A DNA stretch of 64,000 bases from positions 1,550,001 through 1,614,000 of the forward strand of contig CAWFPH010000002.1 in NCBI GenBank assembly GCA_963817615.1, read 5' to 3'. A program made the translations under genes and the position numbers. Each line of letters starts with the position of its first letter. Position 1 is the stretch's first letter. The notes beneath the pieces are model-generated. The model searched no databases, was not told the origin of the DNA, and was given only the letters and a program-made list of their open reading frames with translations. The stretch comes from FEN-1219 sp963817615. GTDB taxonomy: Bacteria; Pseudomonadota; Gammaproteobacteria; Steroidobacterales; Rariloculaceae. Below, piece by piece: positions 24,285 to 34,147 of the stretch.

Positions 24285-24379
24285 GGTGTCTTTTCCTGAA
24301 CGAAAGCGTGGTGCCGAAATCTTCGCCGGTTCCCGAAGGGTTTTCCAGTCCATTTCGCGGCGTCGCGAAAGCGCGCGCA

Positions 24380-26593
24380 TCACCGCCTTCCCGACGCGAA
24401 CTCGAGCAGCACCAGGTCCCCGCCGGAGTCCGTGGCATCCGCGGAATACAGCAGCTCGCGTCCGTCCGGAGAGACGGTGAGCCCGAAGCTCGTGCTCGCC
24501 GGTGCGGGCGCGACGTCGCGCGCGGCATGGCGGGCGTAGTCGAAGAAGCGCCACGCGCGGGGCCGCCCGTCTTGGCTGCCGAGATAGAAGAAGCCGTCCG
24601 CCGTGGGAGCGATGCCGCCGAGCGGCGGAACGAAGTCGTCGACCAGCAGCTCTTCGGAAGCGCTCGCCGAGCCGTTCGCGAGCGCGCGCGAGAACACCCC
24701 CGGTTCTCGAGACTTCGAGTACAGCAGGCGCCGGCCGTCCTTGCTTTCGACGACCGAGTCACCCTCGAACAACCGCTCCCTCACGCCGTCCGCGGCGCGG
24801 ATGCGCAGCAGGTAATTGATGGTCCCGGCTTCCATTGCGTACACGTAGCGACCGTCGGCCGACCAACTGCCCGGGCAGCAGCCGCTCGCGAGCAGCCGTG
24901 GACTGCCTTCGTCGAGGTCCACCTCGTAGATCAGCCGCTCGTGGTTCGGCTTCGACGCATGAAACGCGATGCGCTTGCCGTCCGGCGACCAGCGCGGATA
25001 GCCCGTGACGTACTCGTCCAGGTTCGACAGCTGGCGCGGGCTCGAGCCATCGCCGCGCGCGACCCACAGCGCCATCTTCCCGCTGCGATTGCTGATGAAA
25101 GCGAGCTCGCGGCCGTCCGGGGAAAAGGCGGGATGACGCTCGATCGACGTCGACTTCGCGCGCGGCACGGCGGGCCCGACGGGCACGTGCGTGGAAGGAT
25201 CGAGCGGCAACGCCCAAATGTCGACGTCGGTCGGGCGGCTCACGGCAACGGCGCGCAGCCGGCCGCCGTGAGCGCCGAACGACACCATCTTGCCCATCGT
25301 CATTTCCGGGGGCAGCGTGTGAACGAGCCTGACGGCGCCGCCGACGCGCCACTCGAGAATACTGCCGCCCTCGACGAAGCGAAGGTGCTCGCCGTCGGCA
25401 GACCACGCGAGCGAATGCATCACGCCGGGCGCCACACCGGGGACGGGCTCCGGCGGCCCTTCGGGCACGTAGCCGCGGCCGAGTGTTTGCACCATGAGCG
25501 TGGGCAAGCGCTCGTCGCGGTGGTAGCGCGTGAACGCGAACCGCCGCCCGTCGCGCGAGAACGCGGGCGACGTGTCGTAGTCGCGAGGATCGCGGGCGAG
25601 CGGCCATGGGCTCACGGCGCCCGACTCGAGATCGAGGCGATGAAACGCGTAGGTCGGTGTGTCGTTGGGGCCCGCGACCTCGGTCGTATAGAGCAGCGCC
25701 TTGCCGTCGGGCGTCCAGGCGAGCAGCGGATACCCGTCAACGGATATCCAAAACGCACGCCCCGATGCGACCGTGCGCTCGGCGCCGCCGAGCGCGGGAA
25801 CCACCACGACGTCGAACCGCGACTGGTCGAAGCGGCGCATGAGCGCGATGCGTTCGCCGTCGGGTGACCATGCCGGGCTCGAATCGAGCCCTTCGGACGC
25901 CCGCGTCAGCTCGAGCGGCACGCCGGCGCTCACTTGCGCCACGTAGATGTCGCTATGGTTCGGCCTCTCGTCCGAAGAGAACGCGACCGTCGACCCGTCG
26001 GGCGATAGGGCCGGAGTTTCCTCGTCGCTGGGAGACGTGGTCACGGGCGCGATGGCCTCGACGCCGCCGAGCGTGTCGGTATCCGTCCCGGAACGATGCG
26101 CAAGACCTAGGGCGACGAGCGCCCCGGCTCCGAGCAGCACGGCGCCGCCGGCGAGCGCGCGGACGAAGATCCGGCGTCCGCGTGCGGGCGCGCGTACGGC
26201 CACGCCTGCGATCGGCGCAGCTCCGACGTCGTCGGCGGCGGGCGCAATCGTCACCGGCGTGACGAATTGATAGCCGCGTCCGGCGACCGTCGCGATATGG
26301 GCGCTCCCGATCGCGCGGCGCAATGCGGCGATGGCCTGGTTGAGGTTGTTGTCCTCCACGACGGCACGCGGCCACAGCGCCTCGATCAGCGTGGTGCGCT
26401 CGATGAGATCTCCGGCGTGCTCGACGAGGTAAACCAGCGCGTCGAACGCTTTCGGCGTGAGCTTCACCGCAGCGCCGTCGGCATCCAGCAGCTGCCGGCG
26501 CGAGGGTTCCAAGCAGAACCCCGCGAACAGGTAGCGATCGTGAGAATTCGACCCGGCCATACCGGAGCCGCCGTCCATCCTGTGGCGTTTCAC
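24380..26593 (-). CDS. Membrane winged-helix regulator with TolB-like beta-propeller
   Basis: The 737-residue product has a CadC/OmpR-type winged-helix DNA-binding domain at residues 20-115 (YLFAGFCLEPSRRQLLDADG, LTPKAFDALVYLV, VVEDNNLNQAIAALRR). One transmembrane helix follows near 150-172 (ALAGGAVLLGAGALVALGLA), then a periplasmic domain with repeated SPDG-x-x-(L/I)AF strands, that is, WD40-like/PD40 propeller blades as in TolB. Such one-component sensors bind DNA while their propeller senses an extracytoplasmic signal. The start is GTG 26593 with GAAAGGG just upstream; ATG 26578 is possible. A 14-bp palindrome lies in the divergent promoter region. Confidence 0.9.
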   Translation of the reverse strand: MKRHRMDGGSGMAGSNSHDRYLFAGFCLEPSRRQLLDADGAAVKLTPKAFDALVYLVEHAGDLIERTTLIEALWPRAVVEDNNLNQAIAALRRAIGSAHIATVAGRGYQFVTPVTIAPAADDVGAAPIAGVAVRAPARGRRIFVRALAGGAVLLGAGALVALGLAHRSGTDTDTLGGVEAIAPVTTSPSDEETPALSPDGSTVAFSSDERPNHSDIYVAQVSAGVPLELTRASEGLDSSPAWSPDGERIALMRRFDQSRFDVVVVPALGGAERTVASGRAFWISVDGYPLLAWTPDGKALLYTTEVAGPNDTPTYAFHRLDLESGAVSPWPLARDPRDYDTSPAFSRDGRRFAFTRYHRDERLPTLMVQTLGRGYVPEGPPEPVPGVAPGVMHSLAWSADGEHLRFVEGGSILEWRVGGAVRLVHTLPPEMTMGKMVSFGAHGGRLRAVAVSRPTDVDIWALPLDPSTHVPVGPAVPRAKSTSIERHPAFSPDGRELAFISNRSGKMALWVARGDGSSPRQLSNLDEYVTGYPRWSPDGKRIAFHASKPNHERLIYEVDLDEGSPRLLASGCCPGSWSADGRYVYAMEAGTINYLLRIRAADGVRERLFEGDSVVESKDGRRLLYSKSREPGVFSRALANGSASASEELLVDDFVPPLGGIAPTADGFFYLGSQDGRPRAWRFFDYARHAARDVAPAPASTSFGLTVSPDGRELLYSADATDSGGDLVLLEFASGRR

Positions 26594-26654
26594 GCCCTTT
26601 CATACGGGCGCCGTTCTTCTTCATACGCCGCAGCGTTTTATACCAACGACGGTC

Positions 26655-26668
26655 GGCTGTTAACAGCC
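26655..26668. promoter_or_regulatory. 14-bp perfect palindrome GGCTGTTAACAGCC
   Basis: It lies between the divergent winged-helix regulator gene (start 26593) and the exported-protein gene (start 26706), so it is well placed to be an operator for the regulator. Only one copy was seen. Confidence 0.5.
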
Positions 26669-26705
26669 TGCCCCCTTTCCCTCAACCCATATGGAGCTTA
26701 TCGAA

Positions 26706-27341
26706 ATGAGAACGATACGAACGAGACGCCCCGCTTTGGGCTACGTCTTGGGTTTCGGCTTGGCGGCCCTCGGCGGACAGGCCCACGCGGGCTGTTTGAG
26801 TGGCCTGGTCGGGGACCTTGCGACGCCCGGCAAATCGGCGGCCCCCGTCCCGGCGCCGCAGTCGACGCATTTCACGCAGGCGGCCTATCGGCCGGGCGAT
26901 TTCACCGGTCCGAAGTTCCTGCAGGTCGGCGATCGGAGGGACGACGACGAGCCCATCGTCGGACTGTGGCAGTTCAAGCTCAACGGCGGCATGGATTTTG
27001 GTACGCAAGCGTGGCATGCCGACGGCACCGAGCTCATGTTCTCCGCCGGTCGGGATCCCGCGACCGGCGACATCTGCCAAGGCGTCTGGCGGAAGGTCGG
27101 GCCGCGGGCGTATACGCTCAATCACATCGCAATGGGCTACGACCAAGGGTTCGGCGGACCGCTTTTCCGCGTGCACATTCACGCGATCGTGAAGGTCGAC
27201 CGCTCGGGGCGGGCGTTTTCCGGCACCTTCGACGCCGTCGTCTGCACGGAAACGGATTTGACGGATCCGTTTCAGGAAACCAACAACTGCGTGACGCCGC
27301 CGACCGGAACCATCAGCGGGACCTGGGTGAAACCAGACTGA
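26706..27341 (+). CDS. Exported protein of unknown function
   Basis: The ATG at 26706 is chosen because GGAG precedes it by nine bases; an ATG at 26691 is in frame. The 211-residue product has a basic N-terminus and signal peptide (YVLGFGLAALGGQAHAG). The mature part begins with a variable Pro/Ala stretch. It continues as probable beta-strands: PIVGLWQFKLNGG, GTQAWHADGTELMFSAGRDP, CQGVWRKVGPRAYTLNHIAM, GRAFSGTFDAVV and TISGTWVKPD. This pattern looks like a small lipocalin-like or DUF1579-like barrel. It is divergent from the winged-helix regulator and could be its target. Confidence 0.75.
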   Translation: MRTIRTRRPALGYVLGFGLAALGGQAHAGCLSGLVGDLATPGKSAAPVPAPQSTHFTQAAYRPGDFTGPKFLQVGDRRDDDEPIVGLWQFKLNGGMDFGTQAWHADGTELMFSAGRDPATGDICQGVWRKVGPRAYTLNHIAMGYDQGFGGPLFRVHIHAIVKVDRSGRAFSGTFDAVVCTETDLTDPFQETNNCVTPPTGTISGTWVKPD

Positions 27342-27567
27342 GGGTACGCTGCGCCGCCGCGGGGTTGCGGCGGCGCAGCGATTTCCGGGCCGCCAGCGTC
27401 GGCCCCGGGCCCGCCTCAGGCGTCGGACTGCCCGTTCGCTCCACCGCGACTCCCACCGGTCGTGCCAGACTCGCGCCGATTTTCTGCTCGTGCACCGCGG
27501 TTACACCGGTGCGCGTCGCGGGCCGGAGTTAAGATTGCGACCAGCCGGATCGCAGAAGGAGATTCCG

Positions 27568-28779
27568 ATGAGGGTGTCGTCGACCGCGTGGGTCGCCGCC
27601 GTGCTGCTTGCGTCCGCGTCCGTATCCGCGCAACCGAATCGCGTGACGATCACGTTGACGGGCCAGTCGATGATTCGATCGGACCTGCGCGCGACGGCGC
27701 CCGACGCCGTCCCGAGAATCCGCTCGCTCGTGCAGGGCGACGTCGTGTTCACGAACTTCGAGGGCGTGGTCGCCGAGGCCGGGCAATCGGTGACGAGCGG
27801 CGGGCGCGGCTTCCTCGCGCCGGCGGCCGCGCTCGACGCGCTCGCGACGCTGGGCTTCAACCTACTGTCGTTGTCGAACAATCACGCCTTCGATTTGAAA
27901 GAGGCGGGCATCGGCAACACGCTGCGCGAGGTCGAGCGCCGCGGCATTGCGCACGCCGGCATTGGTGCGACGCTCGCAGAGGCGGCGGCGCCGGCCTACC
28001 TGCGTGTCGGCAACGCGACCGTCGCTCTCGTCGCGAGCGCCTCTGGGCTCATCGCGCCGGGCGGCGCCGCGCGGGCGGACGGCGCCGGCGTGAACGAGCT
28101 GCGCGTCATGGCCGGCAACGCCGTCAACGAGGCGAACGCGGATCTGCCCGACGCGCCGCGCAACGTTGCGAATCCCGAGGACGCGGCGCGCATTCTGCAG
28201 GCCATCCGCGAGGCGAAACGACGCGCCGACCTCGTCATCGTCTATCAGCACAACCATGTGTTCGGCAACAAGTCGTTCAACACGATCTTCTCCGAGGGCA
28301 TGGCCGAGCGGCTCGAGCCGAACGCATGGCTCGAGGACTGGACGCACGCGGAGGTGGAAGCCGGTGCCGACGTCGTCGTCATGCACGGCGCTCCGCTCCT
28401 GCACGGTGTCGAGATCTTTCGCGGCAAGCCGATCTTCTACGACCTCGGCAACTTCATCTACAACCTGCCGCCGGCGATCACGTACATCTCGGAGCCGATG
28501 GCCTGGGAGAGCGTCGTCGCGAATCTGGAGTTCGAAGGCAAGGCGCTGCGATCGATCACGCTCCATCCGATCGCGCTGAACTACATGGGCAACGGCCAGC
28601 CGGACGTTCACAGCCAATACACCAACAACGAGTTCCTGCAGACACGCGGGCTTCCGTCGGCCGCGGAGGGCGCGCAGGCGCGCTACATCCTCGAGCGAAT
28701 CGCTGAGCTGTCGAAGCCGTTCGGGACCCGGATCATGATCGGCGGCGGGGCCGCTAGCGTCGAGCTCCGCGATCACTGA
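27568..28779 (+). CDS. Exported CapA/PgsA-like (poly-gamma-glutamate synthesis) metallophosphatase-fold protein
   Basis: ATG 27568 follows AGAAGGAG and opens a 403-residue product with a signal peptide (VAAVLLASASVSAQ). The CapA fold is recognised from GDVVFTNFEGVVAE, LGFNLLSLSNNHAFDLKEAG, the YQHNHVFG strand and VVVMHGAPLLHGVEIFRGKP followed by YDLGNFIYN. These are the metal-dependent phosphoesterase-like motifs of the PGA_cap domain (usually NH-x-D, H-x-H, HGxHP). Here the first site reads TGQSMI rather than the usual GD, so catalysis may differ. Function in capsule synthesis cannot be assumed, since no CapB/CapC is nearby. Confidence 0.85.
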   Translation: MRVSSTAWVAAVLLASASVSAQPNRVTITLTGQSMIRSDLRATAPDAVPRIRSLVQGDVVFTNFEGVVAEAGQSVTSGGRGFLAPAAALDALATLGFNLLSLSNNHAFDLKEAGIGNTLREVERRGIAHAGIGATLAEAAAPAYLRVGNATVALVASASGLIAPGGAARADGAGVNELRVMAGNAVNEANADLPDAPRNVANPEDAARILQAIREAKRRADLVIVYQHNHVFGNKSFNTIFSEGMAERLEPNAWLEDWTHAEVEAGADVVVMHGAPLLHGVEIFRGKPIFYDLGNFIYNLPPAITYISEPMAWESVVANLEFEGKALRSITLHPIALNYMGNGQPDVHSQYTNNEFLQTRGLPSAAEGAQARYILERIAELSKPFGTRIMIGGGAASVELRDH

Positions 28780-28919
28780 GGCGGCCGGAGCGCGTCGGCG
28801 ACGCGCGTAAGCGCTCGTCGAATGCGCTCTCCGTTCGCGACCGTGGGTCGCGTGCCGTCTTGCTCGGCCGGAGTCGACTCGCCACCATTGGCTGCCGACG
28901 CAGATTGGGGAAGCTCGCG

Positions 28920-30677
28920 ATGGTCGAACGTCACGCCGCGGTGCCGTTTCAGGCGCATGTCGAGCTTCTCGAATCGTTTCTCGCGCATCACGATGAAATC
29001 GTCGAGAAGATCGCAGCGCTTCTGAACGCCCAACGCAAGCCGATCCAATACCTGCAGAACCTTCCGCTTTTGTCCCGTCACTTCGGCGACTGCTTCTTCG
29101 GCCTTCCTGAAGTCACTCAGGACCAATCTCGTCTGAGGGGCCAATTGGAAGAAGCGCATTGGGCCAGTGGCTTCAGGCCTAGCCGGAGTCCTGGCCTGCA
29201 CAACGACCTCGTGGACCCGGCGGAGATGATGGTGCGCGGCTTTCATCTATGGCGGCAGACGCGTTGGCCGGGCCGCAATGGCCGCATTCGATATGCGCAC
29301 ACGCTGTTCAACTTGCATCTGATCCGCTGCCTGGCGTTGTTGAGCATGCGGCTGTGGGACGTCGACTCGAGCAGCCCCGCCGAGAGGCTGACCCAAGTTC
29401 AGTCCGTGCTCGACCGGCTCTGGAGAGCTACGCCGGCGGATCAGCCGGTGCTCGTACGGGACGCACGCTGGCTGATCCCGGTGGCGCAGAGCCCGACGAC
29501 GGAGGAATTGGCGGCGTATTTCGAAGTCGGCGAACGAATCGCGACGACTCTCGGCGAAGAGGATCGGATCGAGATCCACAAAGCCGTGGTTCGGCTGGCC
29601 GGGGGGCACCTGCGCTCGCAGCTTCGCCATCAGTCCATGACGGCGGGCACGTCTCTCGACGACGACCAGCTGATTCTGAGCACGCGCAGATCCAATGCGC
29701 TCGATTTCGCCCTGCTCGTTCAGGGCCTCGTGCCCCTGCTCGAAGCTTACGAGCACGCCGCGCACAGTGGCGACAGAGGAAAGCGGCTCGAATTGGCGGA
29801 CGCCATTTGTCAGGGCATGTCCCCCGATCCGGAGCTGTTCTTGAATTGCGTCGACTTGCTCGGTCCTTACACCATGATCGAGCACGTCTTCGTAACGACG
29901 GATCGCGATGGGCGGGCCGTTCATACGCCGATGGGACGGCGACACGTTCAGCTGCTCGAAGAGCTCAAAGCGCGGATCGGTCGCTCCTCGAAGCCCTTGT
30001 GCGAGGATTGTGCGTCTTTCAGACCCGGCGCCCGCGCCTATTCTCCGTATGGCGTCCTCTATGGATTTTCCTCGAACCTCATCGAGCACATGGCGCTGAA
30101 GACCCTGCAGCCCGATGCCGCGCCGCCCTTCAGCCTGGAGGACGTGTTCGTCGGCGGTGACGCCGACAAGCTGTCGTGGGTGAACGGCTGGCGCAAGTTG
30201 CCGCACATCCCGGCCGAGGTGGCGAGGCTGTTCGACTATCCGCAACGGTTCGCCGAAGACATTTTCGCTCGGATCGAGCGGGCGCTGCGCACGCGTGTGA
30301 CCGATGACGAGGCGAACGCCGTCGTTCGAACCGGCCGCTTATTCATCCTGCCCGACGATGCCGCTGATTCGGAGGCGACACGGATTCCGGATCTGCCGGT
30401 TTGGTATGTCAAATCGTCGGATCCGCAGCTCGTCGCGGCGCACAAGGCTCATCCCTATGAGCAAGCGCAGCTCTCGCACGATCGGCAAGAGGGCTATTTC
30501 CTCGTCAGCTACGAGACCTCGGGCGGCTGGACCGCCCTCACGAAGGACATCCTCACCGAAGTCCTGGGTGCCGGGCACGACGTGAGGCTCGTCGGTTTGC
30601 CCCGCGGGCCCGCCGAGGTGTTGAAGTTGATGTGCTCCGATCTGGCCATTCTTCCGGAAACCCTCCCGCCTCGCTAA
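28920..30677 (+). CDS. Unrecognised 585-residue protein
   Basis: ATG 28920 is chosen for the GGGAAG upstream; the frame extends to 28860. The product has no signal peptide or membrane helix. The N-terminal 250 residues are helical (AHVELLESFLAHHDEIVEKI; FNLHLIRCLALLSMRLWDVD). The middle contains LELADAICQGMSPDPELFLN and a CEDCASFRPGARAYSPYG stretch with a Cys pair, and the last 150 residues look mixed alpha/beta. It may be a cytosolic enzyme or regulator. The gene is followed, after 361 bases, by the TonB receptor cluster on the same strand, but no operon link can be shown. Confidence 0.7.
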   Translation: MVERHAAVPFQAHVELLESFLAHHDEIVEKIAALLNAQRKPIQYLQNLPLLSRHFGDCFFGLPEVTQDQSRLRGQLEEAHWASGFRPSRSPGLHNDLVDPAEMMVRGFHLWRQTRWPGRNGRIRYAHTLFNLHLIRCLALLSMRLWDVDSSSPAERLTQVQSVLDRLWRATPADQPVLVRDARWLIPVAQSPTTEELAAYFEVGERIATTLGEEDRIEIHKAVVRLAGGHLRSQLRHQSMTAGTSLDDDQLILSTRRSNALDFALLVQGLVPLLEAYEHAAHSGDRGKRLELADAICQGMSPDPELFLNCVDLLGPYTMIEHVFVTTDRDGRAVHTPMGRRHVQLLEELKARIGRSSKPLCEDCASFRPGARAYSPYGVLYGFSSNLIEHMALKTLQPDAAPPFSLEDVFVGGDADKLSWVNGWRKLPHIPAEVARLFDYPQRFAEDIFARIERALRTRVTDDEANAVVRTGRLFILPDDAADSEATRIPDLPVWYVKSSDPQLVAAHKAHPYEQAQLSHDRQEGYFLVSYETSGGWTALTKDILTEVLGAGHDVRLVGLPRGPAEVLKLMCSDLAILPETLPPR

Positions 30678-31038
30678 GCGACCGCGATTGCGCCGGTGCT
30701 CGAGGGCGCCCGCCTTGTCGTCGCGCAATCACGTTCGTCGCCTGCGAACGGCGGACGTCACGCGGATCTTGCAGCGAGCAACGGGACGTACGTTACCGAA
30801 CGACGCGCTCCGAGGCGTGCGGCGTCGGGGCGACACGGGTAGTGACACCTACCTGTCTCACCAGGGACCTCCTCAGCCCGTATACATGATGCGAAACTTT
30901 TGGCTCTTCCAATTACAGATTGGCCGTTCTCCCTCTCCTGCCGCGGAGGACTGTCGTAACAGACCGGACGAGGCCGGGGAGAGAAGACCGATACGCGATC
31001 GCAAAAAAACATCATTTGGTGCAAGGGGAACGGGGGGA
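30678..31038. other. Intergenic leader before the TonB-receptor cluster
   Basis: The stretch turns AT-rich after about 30880 and includes GGGGAACGGGGGGA just before the receptor start. It should carry the promoter of the five-gene cluster. No clear -35/-10 pair or riboswitch fold was recognised. Confidence 0.4.
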
Positions 31039-34000
31039 ATGATGATTTCTAAAAACAAGTCAAAGGCTTACAAATCGACAGTATTCGCGGGCGCTTGCCT
31101 GGTGCTCGGCCGAGCGGCCTACGGCCAACCACCTGCCGCTCCGGCCGCGGCTCAGCCGAGCCAGCCCGTCGAGCAAGTCGTGGTCACGGGATCGCGCATC
31201 GTGCGGCGGGATCTCAATGCGCCGAGCCCGATCCTGACGGTGGATCAGCAGGTTTTCGAGCAGACGAGCAGCGTCAGCGTCGAGGGCGTTCTGAACCAGT
31301 ACCCGCAGTTCAATCCCGGCGCGACGCAGTTCAACGAAGCGGCCGAGATTCAGCCCACGGCCACGACGTCGCCCGGCGCCACGACGCTCGACATGCGGGG
31401 TCTCGGCCCGAGCAGAAGCCTCGTGCTCATCGACGGTCGTCGCGCGCAGCCCGTGAACGCCGCGATGGCCGTGGACGTGAACATGATCCCGACGGAAGCC
31501 ATCGCTTCCGTGGAGGTCATCAGCGGCGGCGCGGCCGCCACCTACGGGCCCGATGCCATGGCGGGCGTCGTGAACTTCAAGCTGAAAGACGACTTCCAGG
31601 GCGTGGACGTCAGCGCCCAGACGGGCAGCACCGAGGCCGGCGACGGCGCGGAGACGAAGTTCAGCGTGCTGATGGGCGGCAATTTCGCCGAGGGCCGGGG
31701 CAACGCGATGATCGCGCTCGGCTACGCGCGGCGCGATCCCTCCTGGCAGTTGAACCGCGACTTCTATATGGAAGGGTTCACCGATCCGGGCACGCGGCCC
31801 ACGTATCCGCGTATCGACTACCCCTACTACACGCCCGATCGCGCGAACCTGCCGTCGCAGGCGGCCGTCGATCAGGTGCTCGGGGTATCGGGGCTCTCGC
31901 TGACCGCGGATTTCTACACGAACCCCGCGGACGGAACGGTCTTTCGTAAGGAGGGCCCGGTCGGCTACACCGGCCCCACGACGTTTCCGTACAAGGTGTA
32001 CGCCAACGTGTTGGACGAAGGCAGCCCCCGGGCCTACGTATCGACCCCGTTGAACCGCCGCTCCGGTTTCGCGAGAACGACGTACGATCTGACGGACAAC
32101 CTCTCGCTGTTCGCGCAGGGCACGTTCGTCCTTACGAGCGTCAACACGGTGCTGTTCCCGACGCCGCTCACGAACGATTTGGTGCCGAGGAACCCGGCGC
32201 TCGAGCCCGCGGAGCTCAGGACGTTGCTCGATTCTCGACCGTCACCCGACGCAGACTACACGGTCAACCGCCTCGCCTACTGGATGCCCAATCGCGCGTC
32301 GACGAACGACACGTCGCTCGACGAGTTCGTGGCCGGCGTCAACGGCAAGCTGGCGAAGTCCGATTGGACGTGGACGGCCTACACGTCGTACGGCAAGACC
32401 ACCCTGCTCACGGCCATGGACAGCTTCGTGCGGCTCGCGAGCTACGCAGACCTTTTGGCGCAACCCAATTTCGGCAAGGGGGGCTCCGTCACGCGCACGG
32501 CCGCCAACAGCAGCAACCAGCAGACGTTCACTTGCACGAGCGGGTTGCCGCTGTACGAGCCGTGGATTCTCCAGGGCGCGAAGGGGCAGGTGCATTACCT
32601 GAGCAACTTCCAGCTCTCGCAGGATTGCGTCAATGCCGTCACTGCCCGTCTGACCCAACTCAACCGGGTCGAGCAGCGAATCGGCGAGGTCGACTTCCAA
32701 GGCAAGCTCGCCGACATGCACGCCGGCGAGCTGCGCGGCGCTTTCGGCGCCAGCACGCGGAAGAACTCGAGCGCGTTCGAGCCGGACGACGAGTTCCTTG
32801 CCACGACGCCTGCGGCCGGTGAAACGAGCGTCGATGAGATCTACGCCGAAATTCTCTTGCCGGTGGTGAAGAGGTTCGACTTCGAGCTCGGCGCGCGGTA
32901 TTCGGACTTCAAGACCGGCGACGCCGATCCCGTCAAGGTCGGCTCGTACAAGGCGCTCTTCAACTGGACGGCGACGGATTCGCTGCGCGTTCGCGGCGGT
33001 TGGCAGCGCGCGAACCGCACGCCGAACGTGGCGGAGCTGTACTCCGGTCCGACCGCGCAGGTCGTGGCCTTCCCGAACGGCGACGCTTGCCGCGCAGACA
33101 CGCGCAACGCCTGGGGCAACACGCCGAGCAATCCGAACCGGGCGCAGGTGCAGCAGCTGTGCTCCGCGCTGATCTACAAATCCGGCGGCATTCCTAACCA
33201 GAACGTGTTCGACTCGGACCCGAGCAATTTTCCGTTCGACGGGTCGGCAGAGTATCCCTATCTCAATATGAGCTCCGCCGGCAATCCGAAACTGCAACCG
33301 GAGGTGGCCGACACGTACACGGCGGGACTCGTTTGGCAGGCGGCCGGGCCGAGCCTCTCGGTGTCGGCCGACTGGTACCGCATCGGCATCGACAACGTCG
33401 TGGCGCTGCTTCAGGGGAGCTCCGCCGTTCTGCTGTACTATCAACAATGCTTCAACGCTGATGGACACAGCAATCCGACGTACTCGGTCAACAACGTGTA
33501 TTGCCAGGCGATCGAGCGGGACCCGACCGCCGGAACCCCGTCGGTCATCAACGGCGGCTATTTCAACCTCAGCAAACGGCGCACGTCGGGTATCGATCTC
33601 AGTGTCAACTGGCGGCGGCGGCTCGAAAAGGTCGGCGGAACGTTCGGCATCATCAGCTCGACGAACTATCTGTTCAATTGGGAACAGCCGGCGAGCGACC
33701 AACCCGATTCGCCGCTGCTCGATTACGCCGGCTCGGGCGAGAACCTCAAGTACCGGTTGTTCACGCAGTTCTCTTATACGCGGGAAAAGCTGAGCCTCGG
33801 CTTGAATTGGCGGTATATACCCGAGACTACGAACGTGAACGTCGTGACGAACACCAACGACACACGCCTGCCGACGAGCGCATACAACCTATTCAACCTG
33901 AGCGCATCGTGGCAGTTCTCGGCGAAGTTCAGATTCCGCGGCGGCATCGACAATCTCTTCGACAAGGATCCGCCGATCGTCGGGGCCGACCCGTACAACT

Positions 34001-34095
34001 CGAGGCAACCGGACAACAGCCTCGGCTACACGGACGCGAGCCTATATGACACGTTGGGGCGACGCTTCTATCTGGCGGCATCCGTGAGCTTTTAG
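31039..34095 (+). CDS. TonB-dependent outer-membrane receptor
   Basis: The start at ATG 31039 follows a run of six G; ATG 31042 is equally possible. The 1018-residue product has a signal peptide (STVFAGACLVLGRAAYGQ), a plug domain from EQVVVTGSRIVRRDLNAPSP through RGLGPSRSLVLIDGRR and VEVISGGAAATYGPDAMAGV, and a long 22-strand beta-barrel ending in RRFYLAASVSF with the C-terminal Phe used for BAM-dependent insertion. The plug resembles receptors linked to carbohydrate or natural-product uptake (TIGR01782-like group) more than siderophore receptors. It is the first gene of a cluster of five exported proteins. Confidence 0.95.
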   Translation: MMISKNKSKAYKSTVFAGACLVLGRAAYGQPPAAPAAAQPSQPVEQVVVTGSRIVRRDLNAPSPILTVDQQVFEQTSSVSVEGVLNQYPQFNPGATQFNEAAEIQPTATTSPGATTLDMRGLGPSRSLVLIDGRRAQPVNAAMAVDVNMIPTEAIASVEVISGGAAATYGPDAMAGVVNFKLKDDFQGVDVSAQTGSTEAGDGAETKFSVLMGGNFAEGRGNAMIALGYARRDPSWQLNRDFYMEGFTDPGTRPTYPRIDYPYYTPDRANLPSQAAVDQVLGVSGLSLTADFYTNPADGTVFRKEGPVGYTGPTTFPYKVYANVLDEGSPRAYVSTPLNRRSGFARTTYDLTDNLSLFAQGTFVLTSVNTVLFPTPLTNDLVPRNPALEPAELRTLLDSRPSPDADYTVNRLAYWMPNRASTNDTSLDEFVAGVNGKLAKSDWTWTAYTSYGKTTLLTAMDSFVRLASYADLLAQPNFGKGGSVTRTAANSSNQQTFTCTSGLPLYEPWILQGAKGQVHYLSNFQLSQDCVNAVTARLTQLNRVEQRIGEVDFQGKLADMHAGELRGAFGASTRKNSSAFEPDDEFLATTPAAGETSVDEIYAEILLPVVKRFDFELGARYSDFKTGDADPVKVGSYKALFNWTATDSLRVRGGWQRANRTPNVAELYSGPTAQVVAFPNGDACRADTRNAWGNTPSNPNRAQVQQLCSALIYKSGGIPNQNVFDSDPSNFPFDGSAEYPYLNMSSAGNPKLQPEVADTYTAGLVWQAAGPSLSVSADWYRIGIDNVVALLQGSSAVLLYYQQCFNADGHSNPTYSVNNVYCQAIERDPTAGTPSVINGGYFNLSKRRTSGIDLSVNWRRRLEKVGGTFGIISSTNYLFNWEQPASDQPDSPLLDYAGSGENLKYRLFTQFSYTREKLSLGLNWRYIPETTNVNVVTNTNDTRLPTSAYNLFNLSASWQFSAKFRFRGGIDNLFDKDPPIVGADPYNSRQPDNSLGYTDASLYDTLGRRFYLAASVSF

Positions 34096-34147
34096 ATTGG
34101 AACGAGTCGTCGAACGAAGGGCCAAAAGGAAAGAGGTAAGGTGACCA

